A DNA stretch of 64,000 bases from Parietaria judaica (taxonomy: Eukaryota > Streptophyta > Magnoliopsida > Rosales > Urticaceae). The first letter of the stretch is position 1. The number at the start of each line of letters is the position of its first letter. Location of the stretch: the NCBI GenBank assembly GCA_954871525.1, contig OX940870.1:3689501-3753500 (forward strand), read 5' to 3'. Below, piece after piece: positions 48,942-60,238 of the stretch. A model generated the notes under the pieces. It was not told where the DNA came from. It made no database searches and worked only from the letters and a program-made list of their open reading frames with translations. The translations under genes and the position numbers were made by a program.

Positions 48942-49323
48942 TATATGTTTGTCTCTCTTTCAGCTTTTCTAAGACTAAAGTTCATGAAAAAAAGGCAAAA
49001 GCATATATTACAACACTTATTTGTACGTAGGATTGGTATAAGAATAATCGACTATACATATATATCGTGTGGCATAAGCATATTATGTTCCAAATAATAT
49101 ACTTCGAAAATTCTTTTGATTTACGAAAGCGTTTGGTCGGTCAAAATAAAGATGAAATCTATATACATTTGCTTCCATATAGTTTTGGATAGAAAAACCG
49201 ACCATGCAAATTGCAAACCCAGAACCAAGATAGTACGTGTGCATTATCAATGTATCATGATACACGAATATTCGAGAAATTCAATACGATACTAAAATCC
49301 TCAATTAATTAACTATGAGTGTC

Positions 49324-49370
<47 letters not shown>

Positions 49371-50039
49371 GTCTAGTAGGAAAACTTTATGAGCATGTGG
49401 GATTTTCTAGGTGGAATAAAAATCTCGCATAAAGACGAAGATCAGACCGAATGAAATCACAGGAAAAAGGAAAAGAAAAGTGGCAGAAATTTGAGCTGGA
49501 ACTTATCATCTCCTCTGAAATCCCATGAAAAAGTCCTCTGTTTGGACTTCCAGAGATCCTGTTTCATAGTACATATTACATAATATATATATATATATAT
49601 ATGTTATATAGTGAGAGCAAAAAGTGAATGACGAATCATGAAACCCTAAATTCACAAATTCTTGTGCCATTATTTCAAGAAACAAACCCTTGTGACATTT
49701 GATTTTGATGCTGAAATATCGATATCACCAGCCAGAAAATCCTGCCAACACATGTGGATATATATTCACGCATATAATATTATATTTATTTTCTTTCCTA
49801 GATCTTCTTATGCATGCGTGGTAGGTCCTTCATTCACTGATAGAATATTTGTGAGATTAACTTCAAAGAGTGACTACGGATTGTTAAGGTCAAAGATTAA
49901 CTTCAAAGAGTGACTACACTTGATAAAATAAAATGGGGACTAAATGTTAAAGGTCAGATTTTGTCAAATCATCCCTCAACACTATTGATGTCGTTTTATA
50001 TGCAAATGACATAGAATGGAGGCAAGGTTACTTAAAGAT
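48942..50039. other. AT-rich intergenic with (TA)n microsatellites
   Basis: It contains a long (TA)n run at about 49326-49366 and another at about 49583-49602. A direct repeat AACTTCAAAGAGTGACTAC occurs twice (49860 and 49897). No gene recognised. Confidence 0.5.
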
Positions 50040-50690
50040 TTTGGGCCCATCAAAAGATAGAGCAGCTTAAGGCCCAACATCGATGAAGCCCACGAGGAGT
50101 CAAAGCCTATCAGGGAGCAAGATCTTATCACGACAAGAGAGCGCATCGAGCAGAGGCTCATCGAAGAGGAGTCTCATCGGGAAAACCCAACTGAATTAAA
50201 AGAGGAAGTCATTCGAGATCGCGAGAAAAGAGGAAAATTGGTTCATTCAGTTGAGAATTTCGTGGGATATCCAACGCAAATAAGGAAGGTCAACAATAAT
50301 CGTAGCAAGAAAGAAGGAAACCCTAGCACAATTCGTGGGAATAATCTAGAAGCCCTAAAACCTATAAATATGCATGTAAACTCGTTGTAAATTGACTCAG
50401 TACCATTATATCGTGAGTTTGAGAGAATAATTCTCGAGTTCTTGAGTTTGTTTATTCATAGCATTCTCGATTTCCCAAGGATTAGAGTGTGTAATCTTCG
50501 ATTGTCCAAGCTAATAAACGGAATAAACCGGGTCCTCTCGGAATCATAATAAATCAAGAATATTCGTGTTCATAATTATTTGTGTTCTTTCGATTATTCT
50601 TGTGACTGTAACGCGTCGCAAGACGCCCTCTACACGCATGTAGGAATGGTTACGTGGATTTTTTCAAGAAACTCAGATTTTTTCTTCTAC
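50040..50690. repeat. Possible LTR-retrotransposon fragment or solo LTR
   Basis: This stretch has more balanced composition than its flanks. It includes CCTATAAATATGCATGTAAA as a TATA-like core and a 3' part ending near TGTAACGCGTCGCAAGACGC. The layout resembles a Gypsy-type LTR, but I could not fix TG/CA ends or a target duplication. The purine-rich segment at 50130-50230 reads as open for a short way but matches no protein I know. Confidence 0.35.
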
Positions 50691-50708
50691 ATCTTCTTTA
50701 ATATAAGT

Positions 50709-52413
50709 ATGGGTTATTGGCGGAAAAAATACTTAACTAGGAGGAATGTTGCACTTTAATACCATGATAATCCTTCCAACACATGTTGCATTTTTGTTTT
50801 TGACGGCGAAAATACTTAACTACAACGAATGTTGCAGTTTAAGATCTATTTTTATTTTTTGACGGCATAAATACTGAGTTACGACAAATGTCGCACCTTA
50901 ATTTGTATAGGCAAAAGTAATCATTTTATAATCTTGATCTTATGTAATTATTATTCTTCGCTCCCCCTTACATTAGCTCATGTATGAGTACTATGCCACT
51001 ATATAATTGACTTAGCTTTAGCCAACAAAAAATAATTTAAGAATTAAATTGCATACTATCATGCATAAAAATATGATTACTTTTGTTGTTAAAAATCAAA
51101 ATGCAACATTTCGTCGTAGTTAAATATTTTCACCGTAAAAAAATGAGAATGGTTATTAAAGTGCAACATAATTGCGGCAAAAATACCCAACATTTGGTCA
51201 AATTCTCTGCTGTGTATACAACCTCCGTAAATAGCGGCAAAAGTACCCAAACTTAGCATTTGGGAGTTGACCGAGAATATCTATCTATGTGGCAATCAGC
51301 CTTTGCCACGTGGCACGCCACATGGCACTTGGCTGCCACGTGGCATGCCACGTAATTATTATTTTATTAAATATTTTTTTAAATAAATATTTTTTTAATT
51401 ATTTAAAAAAAAACTTTTTAATTTTTTTAAAAAATAAAATTATTTTTCCATAAAAACCAATAATGAATATTTAAATATAATTATTCATTTTAGAAAATTC
51501 GATCAAACGAAATAAATAAATAAAAAAATCTCCGTTCACGGTTCACTCAAGCTCCGCCTCCGATCCGGTTTACGGGTGAAACAAAATCGCTTAATATGTT
51601 TAATAATAATAACCAATAATAATCATATGATTATTTAACGATAATTTTTTTTAAAAAAAAATAATATATAAATAAAAAAATACTAAACAATTATTATTAT
51701 TCTGAAATGCAAAAATAAAAAAATATCATGCAAACAAATAGAAATAATTTTTCATTAAATATAAATATGACTTATATTTTTGTTTTTGAATAAGTGGTGT
51801 GTATATAATTATGTCTTGACTTTTTAAACATTATGTATGTGTTTATTAGTTATTATTATTAAACATATTAAACAATTTTATTCGACGCATGAACCGGACC
51901 GACGGAGTTCAAGTGAACCGTGAGCAGTGAAAATTAATTCGTTCTACCCACTTTTAAAAAAATATAATTATAACCAATAATGAATATTTAAATTTAAATA
52001 TTCTTTAGTTGTTATTATTAAAATAAATTATTAAAAAAAATTTGTTTAAAAAATAAAAATAATTTCGTTTAAAAAATATATTTTTTAAATATATATTTTT
52101 AATTTTTTTATAAATAAAATAATAATTACGTGGCATGCCACGTGACAGCCAAGTGCCATGTGGCATGCCACGTGGCAAAGACTGATTGCCACATAGATAG
52201 ATATTCTCGTTCAACTCCCAAATGCTAAGTTTGGGTACTTTTGCCGCCATTTACGAAGATTGTATACACAGCAAAGAATTTGACCAAAGGTTGGGTATTT
52301 TTGCCGCAATTAACCCTTCTTATACTAGTTAGGTATTTTTGCTGTCAAAAAATAAAAATAGGTATTAAAATTCAACATTTGACGTAATTGAATATTTTCG
52401 CCGCTAATAACCT
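50709..52413. repeat. Composite repeat built around a 1.1 kb near-palindrome
   Basis: Copies of a word family (GCGGCAAAAATACTTAACTA, ACGAATGTTGCA, TTTTTGACGGC) occur in one orientation at 50709-50935 and 51065-51165, and in the opposite orientation at about 52315-52413. They surround the long inverted repeat at 51170-52311. Several related elements seem to have inserted into or beside one another. Confidence 0.7.
51170..52311. repeat. Long inverted repeat (foldback), arms about 185 bp plus inner arms
   Basis: The left arm starts ATTGCGGCAAAAATACCCAA and contains ACTTAGCATTTGGGAGTTGA, ATATCTATCTATGTGGCAAT and several CCACGTGGCATGCC-like words. The right arm is its reverse complement with only scattered differences over about 185 bp. 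Nearer the centre a second inverted pair (CGTTCACGGTTCACT at about 51533 and AGTGAACCGTGAGCA at about 51912, plus TTAATATGTTTAATAATAAT) extends the symmetry. The centre is AT-rich. There is no coding. A transcript would form a long imperfect hairpin. Confidence 0.9.
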
Positions 52414-53728
52414 TATAATTATTGTTTTTTGAAAATACGTTGATATATAATATATAGTTGATGTAATATTCACGTGGAAAGAAGCTAGGCCAACTATGTA
52501 TGGAATAAATGTTTTTGGCACTAAATTTTCAACTTTTGCCTTGTCACATACAAACTGGTGGGCATTGGTCTAATCAGAACACACATGCGCAGACTTTGAT
52601 TGATTTGAGGGCCAATTGAATCAAACACTTGTTTCGCTTTCTCATCCTTCGAAAGAATCTCTAAAATTTACAATAATGATAGCAAAATAAATAAAATCAA
52701 GAGAGTAATGATAATGTCTCTTAAGGTCATTATATTGTGAATCATTTTGACCCGGACCTTGTGCCAAAATGTCCCTAAAGCTCTTCCTTTTTCCATTATG
52801 TGGATGTAATGGGGTCATATGTCAATTCTCAAGTGACTCAAAACTAGTTTTGTTTACTTTCTTCATAACTTTCATTACTGCCAATCATCAGTTTATAATG
52901 GCGATGAAAAAAAAGAAGAAGATATAGGCGTTAAGAGAAGCACTAGAAATATATATAGGAACGATTTCAAAAAAAAAGAAAGAAATATATGTAGGAAGTC
53001 GGAGAATAATAGTAAGCATGATTAATTTGTGGTCAAAAGTAACAATTCTCTAACTCGATTTTTTTATGTATTTATTGGATATGTTATCGGCTTTCTGGTG
53101 GGTGGTAGTAGTAGTAGATATATCGGGATTTTGGATTAGGATTTTATTGTAATTCGTGTTTTTATGGTAAATTGATTGCATATAGTTTTCGTTTAATTTC
53201 GAACTCACACTTTCTCCATCATCCTAGATAGTATTATTTTTAAAACTCGTCTACTTCTAGTTTTCTTCTCAAATTCAAATTTCACGTAAAAGTTCATATT
53301 GTATTTATGTTTATTTTTACCACAATCTTCTCATTTAGATAGTAGTCTGCTATTATATGAAAAGATATGTAACAAGTAAAGATCTTCTCAAAATATTATT
53401 TTCTCTAAAGATATACTCACTTATTTTATTTGGAAAATCATTCAAGGTATGTCGTTCAATAAGTCATCCTATCAACATTAGCTTTATAGTACTATTGGGG
53501 TTTTTATTTTTATTTTTTATATTGATCATCATAATAGACATGTTTAGAAATGTTTTTTTTTTTTTTTTACATATAATTTGTAAATTGTAAATAATTGTAT
53601 GATTTAAAGTAGTTTTACTTTTTATAGAACCAACAACTCATGCAAGAGCCAGGATGATCACAATGGTGTGTCTATGAATATATTTGTATATAATAATATA
53701 CATATATATAGAATATAGTATAATTAAA

Positions 53729-53762
<34 letters not shown>

Positions 53763-55246
53763 GGAATGTTAGTGCTTCGATGTATTTGTATTATAAGATA
53801 TATATATTATATATAGATATAGTGCAATTGAATGATATATATGGGGTGTTAGTGCTTCCAAAGGGTGTCCTTTTGCATTAGCAAGGGCCGAAAGAGGTAA
53901 TTTTTTTTTTCCGACCTTTACATTCTAAGAGGATCATTTAAGAAAATCCTAGTAAATAATCTTTGGATTTCAAGAATGACTTATCCGATTATTAATAAGA
54001 AGAATAAATCACTGATGATGAGTAAAGTGTAGCTATGACGGTACCATGAGTCATATGCATTATGGATTCGATGGCATTGACTAAGCATAATATTGAGCAT
54101 ATACAGATTGCAAAATATTAATTAACTTGTACATTAATTTTCCATTAAAGAAATAATTAACTGCGGAACCAACTATATATATTACAAAAAAAGAGAGACA
54201 TAAATCTTGAAAACTCCCTACTTGATCATATAAAACTCGTTATAGTGCATCAAAAACATGGGAACATAAATATAAAGTGCAACACCCTAGTGGTGATTAT
54301 ATATATATATATATATATATTTATTATATATTGTTTGAAACGCTTTTAAGGTATCTAGGAAACAAATGAATATTTATTCTCTTAATAATTGGTCTCCAGC
54401 TTGTTGCATATAATAAACGAGTCTCATACTTAAGTGGCCAGCCAAGTTGATACAATTATCTATTATCTGTTGATATTAAATCTCAGCTTAGATAAATAAC
54501 CAGATAATATATTTTAACATTACTCGGTGGTGTCCAAATTTTCGAGATCCAATACGATAAAGAACCACAATGGACTTAGACACAAGATTATTATTTTCAT
54601 ATATATATATATATAAATAAATTAATATATAAATAGGTAGAAGCGTGCACATATTAGATTTGAAGCATATATAAATAATTGTCTTACGTTAAGTAGAGAT
54701 AATAGCGGCAAATATATTTAAATTTAGACAAAATTAATAGGTATGTAGTTTAATAAGTTTATTTATAAGAGCCAAAGTACCTAATTAAATCGCGTAAAAG
54801 GGTAGGGCATTGGTTATTCATATTCATCTTTTCTGTCATTTTCGTTAATTTTATAATAACGAGTCATCGGACTCTCATTTACCACATAATATTTTCACGA
54901 CATGTACTACATCTATGAAGTATGAACTAAAAGAGTGACAAAATAAAGACGGAAACACGTGACTTATCCTTTTACGCAACTTGGGTATTTTGGCCCTAAT
55001 AAAATGACCGCTACTTTTGATTAAACTAAGGTACATTTCTCCCTATTTATCTCTTTGAATTGCAGCAAATTAAGAAGAAGAAGAAGAAAACCCTAGTTTC
55101 TGTCAAGAAGTGCTCTATATAGCAGCTAATATAGAAAATACAATACCCTAGTTGGATGCTTTATTACAGATCTCCACGCGTACACTCCAATATCATTATT
55201 ATCTTTTCCTATCCGTTTATATATACCACAGATATAGGAATGCACA

Positions 55247-55292
<46 letters not shown>

Positions 55293-56023
55293 TTATATTA
55301 TACATTAGTACTGGGAATTGTAATCGATTTTACTTTGGACCATTTTTGTTAGTGCCAAAGGCACTAACAAAATATAACCTTCCATGGGATTTGGGATCTT
55401 TTGTAACAAAGAAACTAAAAAAGAATCAATGTGTTATCATAACCTAATTTGATGAAAGATACTTCAAAGTATTGTAATAATTATGCTCGTAGGATGTTCC
55501 CAAATTCGGTTTAAGTACAAGTATGCTGATTATGGGCATTAAAAATATGTAAAGAAGAAACACTAGGAAAGAAAACTAGCCATAAAAATCTCTTTCACAT
55601 CTTGAAAAGAAGAGGAACTAGAAGAGCCATCATTAGCAGCTTTAGCAAAAGTGACCCATAATTATGCTCATAACCACCGATCAACTATTTAATGATAGTG
55701 ATAAATACATACAAGAAATCTTCATAAGAATATATTATAACTTTATTAATTTATTAGCACTTTAGCTATGCCACGCCATTTCCTACACGAGATGGAGTAG
55801 CTTGCAGAATGCCCTCTCCACTTTGATTATTAGTGCACTTTGTCCTCATGATTTTTAGTTTTTGGCATAAATACCCCCCAAACTTTCAAAAGTAGCATAT
55901 TACCCCCTACACGTTTTTAAAATAACAAACAATACATAACGTATTTTGTCAATTTTATTGGACTTTTATCCTAATTTTTCTTTGAGCACTTGCCTTTTTC
56001 ACGATAAATCATAATGTAACGTA
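52414..56023. other. AT-rich intergenic with microsatellites and small repeats
   Basis: No gene. (TA)n runs lie at about 53732-53760, 54298-54320 and 55249-55291. A diverged direct repeat ending ATATATGGGG(AAT)GTTAGTGCTTC occurs at about 53760 and 53840. A near-perfect hairpin with 13-bp arms TTTTGTTAGTGCC / GGCACTAACAAAA and a three-base loop lies at about 55345-55373. Confidence 0.5.
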
Positions 56024-56031
56024 GTGATATG

Positions 56032-56557
56032 CACTGGCGGAGCCAAGATTTTAATTTAGGTGGTGCCTTATATATATATATTTTAAATCAATCATACTAT
56101 TAACAACAATCAATAATAACATTATAACCTCTCTATATATAAAGGAAAATATATAATAAATTTATCGTTGGTAGAAATAGAAATATCCAATCGACTGGTA
56201 TTCAATACAAAATTTATCTATTATGTATAACATTTTTAATAATATTATAGGCGAGTATAAAAATGTATCTATATATTTTAATAAATGAAAAGAAATAAAC
56301 AAAACAAAAACCTTAAAGAAAGAAAAAAAAATGACTAGCCCAAGACTCGAACTCAGGTCCTCTCTCTTAAAAAGAGAGACTTGGAAAAAACACTTTGCCA
56401 ATTGGGCTGAATGCTCTTTGACTTCTTAATAAGGGCTCATGAAATATTATAATGATATATAATTTTTTTTTTTGCTTAAACACTATTATTTTAATATTTG
56501 TTTACGTTTTCAGGTGGTGCCCGGGCGTACACTAAGCCCTCCATAGCTATGCCACTG
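56032..56557. mobile_element. hAT MITE with an internal tRNA-like region
   Basis: The target duplication GTGATATG is perfect (56024-56031 and 56558-56565). The ends are CACTGGCGGAGCCA and, reverse complemented, CAGTGGCATAGCTA. Inside, on the minus strand at about 56333-56408, AGCCCAATTGGCAAAGTG is followed by CCTGAGTTCGAGTCTTGGGC. The 5' AGCCCAA can pair with TTGGGCT, and A- and B-box-like words are present, so this is a tRNA-like (SINE-like) core. There is no protein coding. Confidence 0.9.
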
Positions 56558-56907
56558 GTGATATGATTTAGTTATAAATATTAAATAAAAATACTATCGA
56601 GTAAGTTTTGTGTTGCACACGTGCTAGCATTTGCCATACTTTAATAAGGGAGCAATGTGCTATTCTTTAAAAAGTAATGCCAAGAATCTAATAAGGAAAA
56701 ATAAAGAGACTTACTTAACATTGTTATAAGACTACGCGTTAATCTTTTCATTACCAATTGATTTTAACCTTCATGGAGCAAAATGTGACAACATTTGAAT
56801 TTCAAGGGGGATAATATCAATTACTTATAAAGGACGTACAAAACTCTAAAGTCAAAATATGCATAGCTATATATTTGGAGGATATTATCTAGTACTGCAT
56901 GTAGATA

Positions 56908-57332
56908 CAGGGACGGAACCAGGATTTTACTAAGAGGGGACGAAAAAAAATTAAGCCGAAATTCTTAAAATATAATATGATAAATAAAATATTTTTATAA
57001 TTAATTTTTAATAATTGATAAAATATTTAGTGATACAATTAGACAAAGATTATAATTAATGTATAATAGAAGAATCTCTATATTAAGAGATAAGTAATAA
57101 TAGAGCTCATAAATATTAAAAAGATGAAGTTGATGGGAACTGAACCTTGGTCTTCTAGGAGAGAGAGTTAAAACTATTTTCAAATAACCACTACCCGAAG
57201 TATTAACTTTGTTTACTTATGATACATTTAATATATATTGATAAAACTGTATATATTTATTTATCAAAAATGACGGATTTGAATCAAGTGGGGGCGGCCG
57301 TCCCCGCTCGGCCCTCACTAAATCCGCCCCTG
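56908..57332. mobile_element. hAT MITE, related to the 56032 element, tRNA-like interior
   Basis: The target duplication TGTAGATA is perfect (56900-56907 and 57333-57340). The ends are CAGGGACGGAACC and, reverse complemented, CAGGGGCGGATTT. On the minus strand, TAGTGGTTATTTGAAAATAG and ACCAAGGTTCAGTTCCCATC (within 57128-57196) resemble A and B boxes, though weaker than in the neighbouring element. It lies 343 bp from that element. Non-coding. Confidence 0.9.
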
Positions 57333-57340
57333 TGTAGATA

Positions 57341-60017
57341 TACATACCTAGCTATATATGCATTATATATATATATATATATATTTATGGAAGCAATTGG
57401 TCTACTTATGCTGTACTACCCTAATTCAAAGCAGACTCATTATGCATCAAATTAAGATACCAAACCATGCATGCACCAAATTAGGCCATATCTAAACTCC
57501 ATGCACATAAAACTAGTAAAATTTTAGGAAAACAACTCAACAAAACACTTAATAAGAAAGGAGAAAATTACATGAAATGCCCCCACTTTGTAATAATCTA
57601 AGACGCAGTTTATAATAAAGTGAAAAAAAGGAAGAAGAAGAATGAGAGAGATGGAGAATATATCCAGATTAGAGGAATGTGGCGATGGTGGGAATGAGAG
57701 ATTAGTGGCCAGTGGGGGTAGTAGTGGTCATATTTATCATTTTAAGTGGCCTTGCCACTATAATTAAGCATGATTTGTGGGCCCTACATGTCACATCTCA
57801 CAAATATAATAATGTAATAAAACTAGAATTGTGGCCTCAAATTCAATAATGTTTGTTTTCCCTTCGCCTTCATAGGGTCCATAATTATTTATTTATTATT
57901 AAAAACCAACTATAAATTTTAGTTGTTTTTCAAGGTGGTTTGGTGGCAGTTATTTCAGTTGGGTTCTTTCTTAATATTTTTCACCCTTTTCCAAAGATTT
58001 TCCACTCCGTTTTTGGCAAACATCCAAAAATATTCCGAAGTGGCCGACCTCCAAGTCTCAAACCAAAGATCAACCGAGCTCCAAGTCGTTTCCAGATTAT
58101 TATGTCGTTTAATAAACGACAAATGTTTGTATAACATCAAAAAGAGAAATAAAGAATTATGATATACTATAGAAATAAAGAATTATTATATATTATTTAC
58201 CAAAGTTTGGATTACCGAGGGTTACCAAAAACCAATCAGCACGGGCCAAAAAAAAAATAAAAAATCGACCCTAACTCATTTTATTATATATCAAAGACAA
58301 TATACCATCATTTTAGGAGTCCTTTGGATTTTTTTTAAGATACTAAAAAATTAATCGTAGAGAAAAAAAAACAACAAAACTATATCATGCTAATTATATG
58401 GTGAAGCTTGACTAGTATTGACATTAATAAAATAAATACTGAAATGTCTTATACGAGTAAATACTCATCGATAACCGGTATATCTGAAAAATCTAAATGA
58501 TTAACATCCTGCTAATAAAATACTCATTGATATATCGATAAAATTACTGTTTTTCATCGGAATCAACAACGCTAACATTGGTATTTATAATTTATGAGTG
58601 CTCACATAGAAATGGAATATTTAGAGGATTTTTATGTCTCAAGCATAGGGATGATCTAGATCAGAATATTTTCCTAGCAAAAAAAATAATTTTTTTTAAT
58701 AGATCTTGATTCTTGAATTTGTGCTATTTTTGTGTGAATCGGTCACGGAATGTGTATTAATCTTGCACACAATTTTTTTGCTACTCAATCTCAATCCCAA
58801 CTTTTGGCTTTAGGCATATTATATATAGATCGGTATACGTACTTTGATGCCTCGAGAATTAGAGAGCTTAAAGAAAATCCCTAATCTTTGATTATTTGAA
58901 TTTTGGAAAGGTGAGAAAAACTAAGATTTGGAAGAAAAAAGAAGAGGAATATATATTACGAGTATTCCATTTGTTATGAGGAATGATACCTTGCCTTTGC
59001 CATCGAATCCTGCTTCTCATCAAGGCTAGATTTCCTACTAGTCGTTAGGAGGTCCTATAGGTCTAATTAAACTAATATACATGTGATACTAATTACATGT
59101 ATATTATATTTCAAGGTATTTGGTTCCCTGTATTATTTATTTTACGTTCCATTTGTTAAGAGCATCAAATTTTGGTAGAACAAATAAACAAATTATTATC
59201 CGAGTAAACGATCACATGCAAAAATCTCTACTTGTTTATTACTACTTTATTTTATTTATTTTTTGTAAATTGAGACAATGTCCCAAATTTTATTAAAGTA
59301 TAATTCTCATTTATGACTAAAACAAAACCTTAGTATATATATATATACACACACGAGATTTCACAATTAATAGTTAAAATATCTCGTGTCCGAACTAAAG
59401 ATTATAGCAATTAACATTTTTTTTTTTAAAGTAGTATAGTCTTCAGTCTTCACTTATGATGGAAGAATACCTGGTAACATCAAACACACGAGATCTCGCA
59501 AACAACTAGTAAAATATTTCATGCTCAAAAGCTAACAATAATACATAGTGTTACGGTTAATTCGCGAAATTGATTTTTATAAATAGATTAATTAAACAAA
59601 AATTATTACTTTGATTTTCGTTAATTAATTATCTAATTTGATTAATCTTATTAATAAGATTATAAATCAAATTAACCAATTTCAAACCCAAAAAATCCTC
59701 TAGAGGCCCGTTTTCAAAACACAAAGTGTCCCGGTGTTCGTAAAAATATGAAAACACCCAAAAAAGACATAAAATTTGTGAAAAACGGACATGGGACGCG
59801 CCTGGGAGCAAAAATGCTCTGAAACACCTTTTTGTGGGACCCACAGGTCAGACAACTCGCAGGATCATGCCACGTGGCGGATCCCCTCGCTGCCCCAGGC
59901 CTTGGGCTCCACGGGTCACCTAACGTCCACTTGTGGGCGCCCTTCCCGCGCGATGCCACGCGTAGGGCCCTGATAGGCGTGATACGCGCGCGCTGGGCCC
60001 CCCTCGGGCCATGTCCT
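57341..60017. other. Intergenic; GC-rich patch next to the Copia element
   Basis: Mostly AT-rich without genes. From about 59700 to 60017 the composition switches to GC-rich (GGGACGCGCCTGGGAGC, CCACGTGGCGGATCCCC, TACGCGCGCGCTGGGCCC). This patch looks like part of another, unidentified LTR element into which the Copia element inserted; frames on both strands show no known domain. Confidence 0.45.
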
Positions 60018-60200
60018 TGTTAGAGTATATTCTGTATAGCTGTAGTTTAGGCTTTATGTTTAGCTGTTGTTATTAACAGCTGTAGTTATTTGGGTATAAA
60101 TACCAGATTGTAATAGATTGTTCATTAAGTCAATACAAACAGAATTCTCTTTCCAAATTTGTTTGGCTCGCTCTCTTTCTTTCTCTTCTATAGTTCATCA
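60018..60200 (+). repeat. 5' LTR of the Copia element
   Basis: TG...CA ends, a TATA-like GTATAAATACC at about 60094 and the adjoining primer binding site define the LTR. It is short, as in many plant Copia families. Confidence 0.88.
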
Positions 60201-60238
60201 TGGTATCAGAGCTACGATCTGCATCTGAAGAAGCTTCC

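Noticed and set aside
59629..59973. Frames in the GC-rich patch left of the Copia LTR
   Set aside because: No retroelement or host domain in any frame; treated as unidentified repeat sequence.
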